Origin: Acidobacteriota bacterium
GTDB lineage: Bacteria; Acidobacteriota; Vicinamibacteria; Vicinamibacterales; SCN-69-37
Length of the DNA: 40,382 nt
Assembly (NCBI GenBank): GCA_005799825.1
Contig: SYFT01000013.1
Location: 1-40,382, forward strand
Direction: 5' to 3'
Shown here in pieces: positions 26,606-34,689 of this stretch. Each line of letters opens with the position of its first letter. Within the stretch, counting starts at the first letter, position 1. The position numbers and the translations under genes are program-made. The notes beneath the pieces were generated by a model that was not told the origin of the DNA, searched no databases, and saw nothing but the letters and a program-made list of their open reading frames with translations.

Positions 26606-27481
26606 ATGAAGAAGGTCGTGATTGTGTGTCTACTGGCGCTGGCCGCCGCGACGCCGTACGCTCAGATGGCTGGGCCGCGATTTGAGTGGGTCCAACTTTT
26701 TAATGGCAAGGACCTGACGGGGTGGACGCCGAAGTTCTCAAAGCACGACCTCGGGGTCAACCTGCACGACACCTTCCGCGTTGAAGAGGGGCTGCTGAAA
26801 GTCCGCTACGACAAGTGGACTGCTTTTGCGGGGGAGTTCGGCCATCTCTTCTACAAGGACGCTTTTTCGTACTACCTGATTGCAGCCGAGTACCGGTTTG
26901 TCGGCGAGCAGTTGCCTTCAGCCGGTCCCGGCCTGGGATGGGCTGTTCGCAACAACGGCCTGATGCTGCATTCGCAGGCGCCGGCCACGATGGTGAAGGA
27001 TCAGGATTTTCCGATTTCCATCGAAGTGCAATTGCTCGGCGGGCCGGGAAACGGATCGTTGCGATCCACCGCGAATCTCTGCACGCCAGGCACACACGTG
27101 ATGATGCGAGGACAGTTGCGCACCGCGCATTGCACCAACGCCAAGTCGAAGACCTACGATGGCGATCAGTGGGTGCGTGTCGAGGTGCTCGTGCAGGGTG
27201 ACGAAGTGATCCGCCACATTATGGAGAACGAGACGGTCCTCGAATACGAGAAGCCACAGATCGGCGGCGGTAGCGCATCGCCCACTGACCCGGTCGTCAA
27301 GAAGGACGGCGCCGTGCTGACCGAAGGATTTATTGCCATTCAAGCGGAAACCGCGCCGACCGACTTCCGGAAGATCGAACTCGTAAATCTTGAAGGCTGC
27401 GCCGATCCGAAAGCCGCCAACTACAAGACCTACATCATCAAGGCAAATACGGGCATGTGCCTCTATAAGTTGGCAAATTAG
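26606..27481 (+). CDS. DUF1080 protein (3-keto-disaccharide hydrolase family)
   Basis: The 291-residue product has a Sec signal (KKVVIVCLLALAAATPYAQ), then the DUF1080 concanavalin-like domain: FEWVQLFNGKDLTGWTPKF, then FGHLFYKDAFSYYLIAAEYR, ISIEVQLLGG, WVRVEVLVQGDEVIRHIMEN and GFIAIQAETAPTDFRKIEL. Some DUF1080 proteins hydrolyse 3-keto-glycosides; that function fits the adjacent oxidoreductases and is inferred. After the domain an unusual 26-residue tail carries two Cys (GCADPKAANYKTY and NTGMCLYK), like a small disulfide cap. The stop TAG (27479-27481) is part of an octamer repeat. It starts 11 bases after apbE (1), so one transcript is likely. Confidence 0.9.
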   Translation: MKKVVIVCLLALAAATPYAQMAGPRFEWVQLFNGKDLTGWTPKFSKHDLGVNLHDTFRVEEGLLKVRYDKWTAFAGEFGHLFYKDAFSYYLIAAEYRFVGEQLPSAGPGLGWAVRNNGLMLHSQAPATMVKDQDFPISIEVQLLGGPGNGSLRSTANLCTPGTHVMMRGQLRTAHCTNAKSKTYDGDQWVRVEVLVQGDEVIRHIMENETVLEYEKPQIGGGSASPTDPVVKKDGAVLTEGFIAIQAETAPTDFRKIELVNLEGCADPKAANYKTYIIKANTGMCLYKLAN

Positions 27482-27545
27482 GAACTGGGGAACTGGGATT
27501 TGTCCGCCGTAGCTCCGGAAAGAGCGAAGGTGGAAACTGGGGAAC
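27478..27545. repeat. Octamer-unit repeat, copy F (two short runs)
   Basis: Run one is TTAGGAAC, TGGGGAAC (27478-27493). Run two is GTGGAAAC, TGGGGAAC (27530-27545), both in the same direction. Run one holds the stop codon of the DUF1080 gene. Run two ends two bases before ATG 27548, so its GGGGAA can serve as the ribosome site. Confidence 0.7.
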
Positions 27546-27547
27546 TG

Positions 27548-28654
27548 ATGGCGGATCGTGTGTTGGGCGTTGGACTTGTGGGTGTGGGCTGGGTGGCGGC
27601 GCAGCACCTGCAGGCCTTCAAGGAGAATTCGCGCACACGGATCGTCGCCCTGTGTGGACGGAACGAAGGCCGGGCGCGACAGAAGCTTGCCGCTGCGGGA
27701 GTGCGCGTCCCGGAGGCCAGGTTCACGACCCGTTACACCGACCTGCTTGCCGCATCCGACATCGACATCATTGCGATCGCAACGCCGAACCACCTCCACG
27801 CCAGCCAGGCCGTGGCCGCGGCTCGTGCCGGCAAGCACCTGTTGCTCGAGAAGCCGACGGGACTCGACCGCGCTGAGTTGACGCAGATTCGTCGGGCGGT
27901 GACGCGGTCCGGCGTGCGCACCATCGTGTCGTTTGAACTGCACTACAACCCGTATCTCCGTTTCGCAAAATGGCTGCGCGAAGAAGACTGGCTGGGCCGG
28001 CTCGTGTTTGCGAGGTTCCAGTACTTGTCGCGCGTCACCGACTGGTATTCTGGCTGGTCGTGGGTCCGAACGAACAAGAGCGGCCGAAGCCACCTACTGG
28101 CGGCCGGGTGCCATGCCGTGGATGCCCTCAGGTGGTGCACCGGCCTTGAAGTGGTGGATGTCTCGGCGTTCCACACCAGAGTGACGCAGGGTTATCAGTG
28201 GCCCACGTCAATTGTCGTCAACCTGACAATGGACTCGGGCCGAAAAGCGGCGCCGGTACTAGCCCAATTGACCAGTTCTACCGACCTCCAGTTGCCGTAC
28301 ACTTTCGGCGTCGAGATGATGGGAGACCGCGCGTCGCTTCGAGACGACTTGATTCTGTGGAACGAGACGCCCGTGGACCTGGCCGCTCTGCGCGCGGCCT
28401 GCCCGTTTGACGATGTGGTGTTCGAAGAAGTGAAGACGCAGACCGGCGCGTCCGCCATCAGGATCAAGACGACGATGCCCGGGTCGGCCGACGTGGCGCA
28501 CCACCCATTTCAAGGCGAGATCGACGAACTGGTGGACTGCATCTTCGAGGATCGTGAGACTCACCTGAACGTACACGATGCAGAGTTGACGATGCGTGTG
28601 TGCATTGCCGCAGACCGATCCGCAGCGAAGCACGGCCGGCCCGTGCAGGTGTAG
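27548..28654 (+). CDS. Gfo/Idh/MocA oxidoreductase (2), cytoplasmic
   Basis: The 368-residue product starts at ATG 27548. A TTG at 27500 would add residues encoded by repeat sequence and is rejected. There is no signal peptide. The Rossmann motif is [15 protein letters not shown], the EKP loop is in [15 protein letters not shown], and the substrate-side motif is [16 protein letters not shown] with His and Asp kept. It is thus a likely cytosolic NAD(P)-dependent sugar or inositol dehydrogenase, unlike its exported relatives in this cluster. A GGGGAA from the octamer repeat lies close before the start. It is followed after 17 bases by the second isomerase gene. Confidence 0.9.
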   Translation: MADRVLGVGLVGVGWVAAQHLQAFKENSRTRIVALCGRNEGRARQKLAAAGVRVPEARFTTRYTDLLAASDIDIIAIATPNHLHASQAVAAARAGKHLLLEKPTGLDRAELTQIRRAVTRSGVRTIVSFELHYNPYLRFAKWLREEDWLGRLVFARFQYLSRVTDWYSGWSWVRTNKSGRSHLLAAGCHAVDALRWCTGLEVVDVSAFHTRVTQGYQWPTSIVVNLTMDSGRKAAPVLAQLTSSTDLQLPYTFGVEMMGDRASLRDDLILWNETPVDLAALRAACPFDDVVFEEVKTQTGASAIRIKTTMPGSADVAHHPFQGEIDELVDCIFEDRETHLNVHDAELTMRVCIAADRSAAKHGRPVQV

Positions 28655-28671
28655 GGTTGCAGGAGCATGTG

Positions 28672-29604
28672 ATGACGACAAACTGGACTCGGCGACAATT
28701 TCTCACCTCCACCGTGGTGGGGGTGACCGCGTGGCCCGCTGCGCGCGCTCTGGCGTGGGCGAAGGTTCCGCAGATGGCGCCGCTCTTCAAGATCTCGTTG
28801 GCGCAGTGGTCGCTGCACCGTGAGCTGCAGTCGAAGCGGCTCGACCACCTCGACTTTGCAAAGACTGCGAAGCAGGACTTCGGCATCGAAGCCATCGAGT
28901 ACGTGAACAGCTTCTTCAAGGACAAGGCGCGCGACGCCGCGTATCTCAAGGAAATGAACACCCGGGCAGCCGGTGAAGGCGTGACCCAGCACTTGATCAT
29001 GTGCGACGGCGAAGGCCAGTTGGGTGATCCCGACACGGCCAGACGTGTTGTTGCTGTCGAGAATCACCGGAAGTGGGTGGAGGCTGCCAGGACATTGGGG
29101 TGCGTCACCATTCGCGTGAATGCGGCCAGCGCGGGAAGTTTCGATGAACAGCAGAAGCTGGCGGCTGATGGACTGAGGCGGTTGACAGAGATCGGCGCGT
29201 CTATGGACATCAACATCGTGGTGGAGAACCACGGGGGTCTCTCGTCAAACGGGCAATGGCTCGCCGGTGTCATGAAGATGGTCGGACATCCCAGGTGCGG
29301 CACGCTGCCCGACTTCGGAAACTTCTACGAATACGACAAGTATCAAGGCGTAGCAGACCTGATGCCATTCGCTATGGCGGTGTCGGCCAAGACCCATGAC
29401 TTTGACGCGGTCGGCAACGATACGAACAAAGACTATCGCCGCCTGATGAAGACCGTGCTTGATGCCGGGTTCCGCTCGTGGGTGGGTATCGAATACGAGG
29501 GATCGAAGATCCCCGAGCGCGAAGGCATTGCCAGGACGAAACAGCTACTTGAACGCGTGCGTGATGAGTTCGCACGTACCAGAGGGGATGTGCTCCATGA
29601 CTGA
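28672..29604 (+). CDS. Tat-exported TIM-barrel sugar isomerase-like protein (2)
   Basis: ATG 28672 has GGAG 6 bases upstream (28662-28665) and opens a Tat signal ([16 protein letters not shown]). The 310-residue product is a sugar phosphate isomerase/epimerase-like barrel: [54 protein letters not shown] (metal Glu), [17 protein letters not shown] (Asp), KTHDFD and SWVGIEYEG (Glu). The metal ligands expected for this family are visible. It overlaps the next oxidoreductase by 8 bases (ATGACTGA), the same arrangement as the isomerase/oxidoreductase pair at 23476-23483 but with gene order reversed. It probably acts on a 3-keto or related sugar in the periplasm. Confidence 0.88.
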   Translation: MTTNWTRRQFLTSTVVGVTAWPAARALAWAKVPQMAPLFKISLAQWSLHRELQSKRLDHLDFAKTAKQDFGIEAIEYVNSFFKDKARDAAYLKEMNTRAAGEGVTQHLIMCDGEGQLGDPDTARRVVAVENHRKWVEAARTLGCVTIRVNAASAGSFDEQQKLAADGLRRLTEIGASMDINIVVENHGGLSSNGQWLAGVMKMVGHPRCGTLPDFGNFYEYDKYQGVADLMPFAMAVSAKTHDFDAVGNDTNKDYRRLMKTVLDAGFRSWVGIEYEGSKIPEREGIARTKQLLERVRDEFARTRGDVLHD

Positions 29605-30922
29605 ATCAAAATCGCGTCGAGAGTTTCTTCGTAAGGCGGCAGCCGCCGCGGCATTGGCGTCGGCATTCGGCGAGTCTGCGCGTGGCGCTGCCGACGATGG
29701 GGCTGAGGATATCGAACCCATTCCGCAGGCGCAGGCCCGTGCGCCGATTGGCGCGGACGGCGTCGTGAACGTGGGCGTCATCGGCACCGGCGGCATGGGC
29801 ACCGGCCATTCCGACGCGCTCGCGCGCTTCGCCGCCGAGTCGAAGTCGATTCGCGTGGCGGCCCTCTGCGACCTGTGCGATCCGCGCGTGCAAAATGCCA
29901 AGACGCGCGTGGACAAAGCGCAGGGTGGCGACGTGCCAACCTATCGGCGCCACGAAGATCTGCTCGCCAGGCCAGATATCCATGGGGTGTTGATTGCCTC
30001 GCCGGAGCACTGGCATGCGCGGCTGGCCGAGGATGCGATCAAGGCCGGCAAGGACGTCTACGTCGAGAAGCCGATGACCATCAACCTCAAGGACGCACTG
30101 CGCCTGAGGAAGGTGGTCAAAGCCAATCCCGGCGCCATCGTCGTCGTTGGCACGCAGTTCGTGATGACGCCTAGTTACATGGCCGCCGAGACACTGGTCA
30201 AAGAGGGCGCGATCGGCAAACCGGTGTGGAGCCAGACCAGTTATTGCCGGAACTCGAAGACCGGAGAGTGGAACTACTACGCGCTTGATCCGGCATGGAA
30301 GCCGGGAGAGAACCTCGACTGGGAACGCTGGTGCAAACCCCTGGGCAAGGCGAAGTGGAGCCCCGAGATCTACGCGCGCTGGCGCCGATACAAGAAGTAC
30401 TCCTCGGGCATCATCGGCGACCTGCTGGTGCATCACGTCACACCCACTCTCCAGGCTCTGAGTGAAGTGGGCTGGCCAGTGAAGGTGGTGGCCACTGGCG
30501 GCCATTACATCGACAAGGCGATGGAGAACCCGGACCAGATCAACATCAACGTGGAGTTTGAGCACGACCACTCGATGATGATTGCCGGCTCCACCTGCAA
30601 TGAACTCGGTGTGGAGCGGATTATTCGCGGGCACAAGGCCAACCTGTTTGTGGGAGGGCGCAACGCGGTGATTCGTCCGGAGCGCATCTGGGCGGATGAG
30701 ATCGAAGAGCGCGAGATTCCACCGCCGCCAGGACCGGTGCTCGATCCGCAGGAGGCGCTGCGTCGTCACTGGATCGACTGCATTCGCACGCGGCAGGCGC
30801 CGCGAAGCGACGTCGAACTGGGTACGAAGGTCATGGTGATCGTGGACCTGGCGCAGCGGTCGTTCTGGGAAGGTGGCGCGTTTGGTTTTGATCCGCGCAG
30901 CGGAAAGGTCAATCGGCTCTGA
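29597..30922 (+). CDS. Tat-exported Gfo/Idh/MocA oxidoreductase (3)
   Basis: ATG 29597 lies in the 8-base overlap with the isomerase gene and opens a Tat signal ([19 protein letters not shown]). The 441-residue product has Rossmann [17 protein letters not shown], catalytic EKP in [13 protein letters not shown], and [17 protein letters not shown] with the active-site Asp and His. The insert [17 protein letters not shown] is common in the large exported subfamily found next to isomerases. It probably oxidises a sugar hydroxyl with a retained nicotinamide. The stop is just before apbE (2). Confidence 0.92.
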   Translation: MTESKSRREFLRKAAAAAALASAFGESARGAADDGAEDIEPIPQAQARAPIGADGVVNVGVIGTGGMGTGHSDALARFAAESKSIRVAALCDLCDPRVQNAKTRVDKAQGGDVPTYRRHEDLLARPDIHGVLIASPEHWHARLAEDAIKAGKDVYVEKPMTINLKDALRLRKVVKANPGAIVVVGTQFVMTPSYMAAETLVKEGAIGKPVWSQTSYCRNSKTGEWNYYALDPAWKPGENLDWERWCKPLGKAKWSPEIYARWRRYKKYSSGIIGDLLVHHVTPTLQALSEVGWPVKVVATGGHYIDKAMENPDQININVEFEHDHSMMIAGSTCNELGVERIIRGHKANLFVGGRNAVIRPERIWADEIEEREIPPPPGPVLDPQEALRRHWIDCIRTRQAPRSDVELGTKVMVIVDLAQRSFWEGGAFGFDPRSGKVNRL

Positions 30923-30954
30923 CCGAGCGGATTCTTCGGCTCGCCACGGCCGCG

Positions 30955-31731
30955 ATGGGGACGCGCTTCGAGCTGGCGATAGTGATAGACGAGGCGCAGC
31001 CGTCGGAGGCTCAGTTGCGCGCGGTTGGGGAGCTGGTCCTGCGCGAGGTGGGAGACTGGCATCAGCGCCTCACGCGCTTCGAGTCCGACAGTTGGCTCTC
31101 GCACGTCAATCGCACCGCCGCTGACGAACCGGTGCCGCTGGACGACGAGGTGTATCCCTTGATTGCCGAGGCGATCGCGGTGTGGCGCGATTCGAATGGC
31201 GCATTCGACATCGCGCGGGGTCACGGCGCTGCCCTGGTGCTTGATCCGGATACACAGGCGCTGCGATTCCTGCATGACCGTGTGTCTCTCGATTTAGGTG
31301 CCATCGGAAAAGGTCACGCCCTGGATTGCGCGGCGCAGTGTTTGCGGCAGCACGGTGTGACGCGCGCATTCGTGCAGGGCGGCACCAGCAGCGGGATTGC
31401 GATGGGGGCGCCACCTGACGGCCGGTCGTGGCGCATCGGCCTCTCGTCCTCATCCGACCCGAGTGACATTGCCGAAGTGTTCGATCTTGCTGATTTGTCC
31501 TTCTCGGTGTCTGATGACGGAAGCCAGCCCGGCGCACCTGGCGGTAGGCACATCGTGGACCACAGGCAGACAAGTGGCGTGCGCGCGCTGCAGGCACCGC
31601 GACGAGTGGTTGTCACCGGGCCTTCCGCGCGGTTGACCGACGCCTGGTCCACGGCGCTTGTTGTGCTGGGTGAAGTGCCGCCGGCGTTTCCTGACGGATA
31701 TGCCGCACTCTTTGTCGGGAAGGAACGTTGA
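30955..31731 (+). CDS. ApbE-like FAD:protein FMN transferase (2)
   Basis: The 258-residue product starts at ATG 30955 (MGTRFELAI), the usual first motif of ApbE domains. The codons before it ([12 protein letters not shown], from CTG 30919) look conserved in style but lack a normal start codon, so the true N-terminus may be up to 12 residues longer. Motifs are WHQRLTRFESDS, DSNGAFDIARG, LDLGAIGKGHALD, AFVQGGTSSGIAMG, HIVDHRQTSG and LTDAWSTALVVLG. The usual ATSG loop reads SFSVSDDG, a departure from the first copy. There is no signal peptide. It sits between two oxidoreductase genes, ending one base into the next (TGATG). Confidence 0.85.
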   Translation: MGTRFELAIVIDEAQPSEAQLRAVGELVLREVGDWHQRLTRFESDSWLSHVNRTAADEPVPLDDEVYPLIAEAIAVWRDSNGAFDIARGHGAALVLDPDTQALRFLHDRVSLDLGAIGKGHALDCAAQCLRQHGVTRAFVQGGTSSGIAMGAPPDGRSWRIGLSSSSDPSDIAEVFDLADLSFSVSDDGSQPGAPGGRHIVDHRQTSGVRALQAPRRVVVTGPSARLTDAWSTALVVLGEVPPAFPDGYAALFVGKER

Positions 31732-32939
31732 TGGCTAGAACTCCTCACGACCGGCGAACATTCATCACACGCACTGTCGGCGCCCTTGGCGGTCTGGCGC
31801 TGCTGCCGTCACCGTCGCTGCTGCTGCCGCGCCTGCTGGCCCAGGCGAAGTCTGTGCGGGTCGCGGTGATTGGCACTGGCCGCCAGGGCCGCGCGATCCT
31901 CACGGAACTCCAGAAGATTCCCCAGGTGGAAGTGGCGGCACTGTGTGACCGATCGACCGCGCGGCTCGACAACGCGCGAGCACGCGCGCCGAAGGCTGCT
32001 CTTGTTCAGGATCACCGCGCGCTGCTTGAAGCATCACCGGACATCGCGGCCATCATTGTAGCCACGCCCACCCATCTGCATCGCGCCATCGTCGAAGACG
32101 CGATTGCCGCGGGTCGGCACGTGTTCTGCGAGTCGCCGCTGGCGGCGACGGTTGAAGACTGCGACGCCATGGCGGCCGCAGCCGCGTCGGCGAAGACTGT
32201 GTGCCATGCCGGGTTCCAGGGCCGGTCCAATCCCACGTATCGCCGGGCGCAGCCACTGGTGCGATCGGAGCTTCGCGATCTTGTCTCGTGGTTCGGGCAG
32301 TCGCACCGCAAGACCACGTGGCGTTTTCCGGCTGGTGAGGGCGAGACCGATCAGGCCGCGAACTGGCGCCTGGACCCCGCCGTGTCTACTGGCTTGGCTG
32401 GCGAAGTCGGTGCGCAGCAGATGGATGTGGCCGCCTGGTGTCGGGGCAGCTACCCGAGCCGGATTTCCGGGCGAGGGGGTATTCGGCTTCACAAGGACGG
32501 GCGTACGGTGGCCGATACCATCGAGGTGGATCTCACGTGGGACGACGGCGTAAGCATGCGGTACGAGGCGACGCTGGCCAATTCACACGGCGGCGCGTTT
32601 GAGCTCGTGCATGGCATCAACGGATCGATCCGCTTCGCGTGGACCCACGCGTGGCTGTTCAAGGAGGCCGACGCGCCCACGCAGGGATGGGAGGTCTATG
32701 CCACCCGTCAACAGGTCCTGGACCAGGAAGGGATCGTGCTGATCGCCAACGCCACCCAGTTAGCCGAACAGGGGCAGTTGCAGGCGGGGGCCGGGCTGCC
32801 TCATCCGTCGCTGTATTACGCGCTTATGGATTTTCTGAAGAGCGTCACCGAGGGCGAGCCCGTGGCCTGTTCGTTTCAGGATGGTGCGCGGTCGTCAATT
32901 CTTGGCATTCGCGCGAATCAGGCGGTCATGGCCGGGTAA
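31731..32939 (+). CDS. Tat-exported Gfo/Idh/MocA-like protein (4), catalytic motif altered
   Basis: ATG 31731 shares its A with the apbE stop. The 402-residue product has a Tat signal (DRRTFITRTVGALGGLALLP), Rossmann VRVAVIGTGRQGRA and ATPTHLHRAIVEDAI. The EKP loop reads HVFCESPLAAT: E134-S135-P136, so the catalytic Lys is Ser. The second site, usually GxHxxD, reads EVGAQQMDVAAW, with Gln for His. Both changes in one protein suggest it binds ligand or cofactor without dehydrogenase activity, or has a different reaction. The fold and length are otherwise complete. It is the last gene of the plus-strand unit that began at 25581. Confidence 0.86.
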   Translation: MARTPHDRRTFITRTVGALGGLALLPSPSLLLPRLLAQAKSVRVAVIGTGRQGRAILTELQKIPQVEVAALCDRSTARLDNARARAPKAALVQDHRALLEASPDIAAIIVATPTHLHRAIVEDAIAAGRHVFCESPLAATVEDCDAMAAAAASAKTVCHAGFQGRSNPTYRRAQPLVRSELRDLVSWFGQSHRKTTWRFPAGEGETDQAANWRLDPAVSTGLAGEVGAQQMDVAAWCRGSYPSRISGRGGIRLHKDGRTVADTIEVDLTWDDGVSMRYEATLANSHGGAFELVHGINGSIRFAWTHAWLFKEADAPTQGWEVYATRQQVLDQEGIVLIANATQLAEQGQLQAGAGLPHPSLYYALMDFLKSVTEGEPVACSFQDGARSSILGIRANQAVMAG

Positions 32940-32954
32940 AACAATCGAGCCAGT

Positions 32955-33797
32955 ATGAAATAGCAGGGACGATGCGAGAGCAGCAACGTTGAGGACAGGC
33001 GAGGCGTTTCAGGCGAGATGCGTGCCGGCGGCCTCGGTATCGTCGGACTGGTGCTGTTGCTGGCGGTTTCGTGCTTCACCGGACAGAACCCCGCCGATCT
33101 GCTGCCGGGCCTTGACCAGTAAGGCCTGTCGACTGGTGCGGAACAGCCTGCCGGGCCGCCGATCGACGACGAGGCGTCCAAGTTTCTGAAGGTCGTGCTT
33201 GCCGACACCGAAGAAGTGTGGGCGACTCTGTTTCAGGAGCAGGGGAAGAGATACGAGCCTGCCACGCTCGTTTTGTTCATGGGGTCCACCCAAAGCGCCT
33301 GCGGCGTTGGGTAGGCTGACATGGGGCCGTTCTACTGTCCTGCCGATCGTCAGGTCCACCTCGAAACCTCATTTTTTCAGGAACTGGACCAGCGATTCGG
33401 CGCGCCAGGCGATTTCGCGCGGGCCTATGTGGTGGCGCATGAAGTGGGACACCACATCCAGACCCTGACGGGCGTGTCAGAACGCGTGTCGGCGGCGCAG
33501 CAGGGCGTCAGCAAAGCGCAAGCGAACGCCCTTTCAGTTCGTCAGGAATTGCAGGCGGATTGTAATTCCAGAGTGTGGGGGCACTACGCCGCGTGCAGGG
33601 GCCTAGTTGAAACCAACGATGTTGAAGAGGGTCTGCGGGCGGCCGCAGCAATCGGTGATGACCGGCTCCAACGTGAGTCACAAGGGCGCGTGTCACACGA
33701 ATCGTTCACGCATGGGTCGTCCGCGCAGCGCGTGGAGTAGTTCCGCTGCGGGCTTGAAGGCGGGCGGATGGACGCCTGCGACACCTTCCAGCGCTAG
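32955..33797 (+). pseudogene. ypfJ-type neutral zinc metallopeptidase, full length with four in-frame stops
   Basis: A single unshifted frame from ATG 32955 to TAG 33795-33797 (281 codons) spells a whole YpfJ-like protein: MK-stop-QGRCESSNVEDRRG, a membrane helix GIVGLVLLLAVSCF, MGPFYCPADRQVHLE, AYVVAHEVGHHIQTLTG with intact HExxH, SVRQELQADC, AAAIGDDRLQ, SFTHGSSAQRVE and CDTFQR. Premature stops lie at 32961 (TAG), 33120 (TAA), 33312 (TAG) and 33738 (TAG). At 32961 and 33738 the family has Trp; at 33312 it commonly has Gln. There are no frameshifts. It is a recent pseudogene unless stop codons are read through. Confidence 0.85.
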
Positions 33798-33825
33798 CGC
33801 CCTACGAGCGGGATGAGCCGAGAGC

Positions 33826-34047
33826 CTATTTCTTCACCGGCACCGGAGCCAACTGGTGCGTCAGGCCGAACGTGGTGATGTGCATGTTCAGCGACTTGCC
33901 GATGCGGAACCCGACCGCGCCATCCGTCATCACGTCTGCTCGCGGCACACCCGCGATCTCCTTGTCATTCGCGCTGAACACCACGTCTGCCGCGCCAAAC
34001 GCGCCGGCGGCCAGCATCACACTAATCATCAATCTACGCGTCGTCAC
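33826..34047 (-). CDS. Small hypothetical protein, possibly a C-terminal remnant
   Basis: A 73-residue frame from GTG 34047 could be a small exported protein (hydrophobic ISVMLAAGAFGAADVVF). Its second half, MTDGAVGFRIGKSLNMHITTF, recalls the end of LamG or DUF1080-like jelly-roll domains, so it may be the tail of a lost larger gene. No good ribosome site is visible. It lies in a gene-poor stretch beside the ypfJ pseudogene. Not recognised with confidence. Confidence 0.35.
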   Translation of the reverse strand: MTTRRLMISVMLAAGAFGAADVVFSANDKEIAGVPRADVMTDGAVGFRIGKSLNMHITTFGLTHQLAPVPVKK

Positions 34048-34094
34048 ACACCAGGAATCGCGGCCACACAAGTAACTATCGATCCGGAACGTAG

Positions 34095-34118
34095 CTCGGG
34101 CTGGTTCTCAAGCCCGAG
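34095..34118. terminator. Hairpin CTCGGGCT-GGTTCTCA-AGCCCGAG
   Basis: A perfect 8-base stem with an 8-base loop lies downstream of the FKBP gene (minus strand, ends 34251) and upstream of the small hypothetical frame. It shares GGCTGGTTCTC and AGCCC with the hairpin at 8785-8800. A terminator or REP-like site is possible; no U-run confirms the first. Confidence 0.4.
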
Positions 34119-34250
34119 TGACCGCTACACGCAGACGAAAAAAACGCTAGCATCTCCACTACACAGAGTCACGGAGGAGCGGAACTGGACGTCTTCATTG
34201 TCGTGAATGGTCCGCGCCATCGTGTTCCGGGTTGCCGGACGCGTGGATTC

Positions 34251-34673
34251 CTACTTGAAGTCCAACAACTCGATGTCAAACACGAGCATGCCGCGCGGCG
34301 CGTCGGGACGGGGTGAGTTGTCGTACGCGAGGTTGCCGGGAATCCAGAACCGCCGCTTCTCTCCCTTGACCATGAGCTGTACGCCTTCGGTCCAGCCAGG
34401 GATAACCTGATTGAGTCCGAACTCCGCAGGTTGGCCACGGCTGACTGAACTATCGAACTCTTTTCCGTCCATCGTCCAGCCGGTGTAGTGCACCAGGACG
34501 GTGGACTTGGCCGTTGGACGCGCCGCGGCAGTGCCAGCTTTCAGCACCGTCGACGAGATACCGGACGCGGTCTTCTGCGCATCGGCGAGGATTGTCATGT
34601 CGTTGCCGCCGCATCCAGCCATCACCACTCCCAGGAACAGAACCGCACACAGGCGTCTCATCATGTGTGCCAT
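34251..34673 (-). CDS. FKBP-type peptidyl-prolyl isomerase lipoprotein
   Basis: ATG 34673 gives 140 residues with a lipobox (FLGVVMAGC, Cys near residue 21). ATG 34664 or 34661 would also serve. The FKBP domain is compact: VLVHYTGWTMDGKEFDSS, PAEFGLNQVIPGWTEGVQLM, KRRFWIPGNLAYD and MLVFDIELLDF, with the usual Tyr, Phe, Asp, Val-Ile, Trp and Tyr pocket residues. It is a folding helper anchored in the envelope. It diverges from an alpha/beta hydrolase gene with only 16 bases between start codons. Confidence 0.93.
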   Translation of the reverse strand: MAHMMRRLCAVLFLGVVMAGCGGNDMTILADAQKTASGISSTVLKAGTAAARPTAKSTVLVHYTGWTMDGKEFDSSVSRGQPAEFGLNQVIPGWTEGVQLMVKGEKRRFWIPGNLAYDNSPRPDAPRGMLVFDIELLDFK

Positions 34674-34689
34674 CTTATCTCGACACCTG
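34674..34689. promoter_or_regulatory. 16-bp divergent intergenic gap
   Basis: The gap CTTATCTCGACACCTG separates the FKBP and hydrolase start codons. A TTATCT box on the plus strand is a weak -10 match. On the minus strand GAG lies 5 bases from the FKBP ATG and could act as a poor ribosome site. The promoters must overlap the opposite coding regions or give near-leaderless messages. Confidence 0.3.

Noticed and set aside
26918-28093. Minus-strand frame of 391 codons
   Set aside because: It spans two well-supported plus-strand genes and the repeat between them, with no motif of its own.
29606-30769. Long minus-strand frame opposite the oxidoreductase at 29597
   Set aside because: The plus strand carries Tat, Rossmann and EKP motifs; the minus frame is rich in His, Arg and Asp in the manner of shadows.
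30919-30954. CTG start for apbE (2)
   Set aside because: CTG starts are rare and no ribosome site supports it; left as an open alternative in the gene entry.
32955-33797. Stop-codon reassignment (TAG as an amino acid) to explain the ypfJ frame
   Set aside because: TAG would have to mean both Trp and Gln, TAA is also used, and other genes here end normally at TAG.
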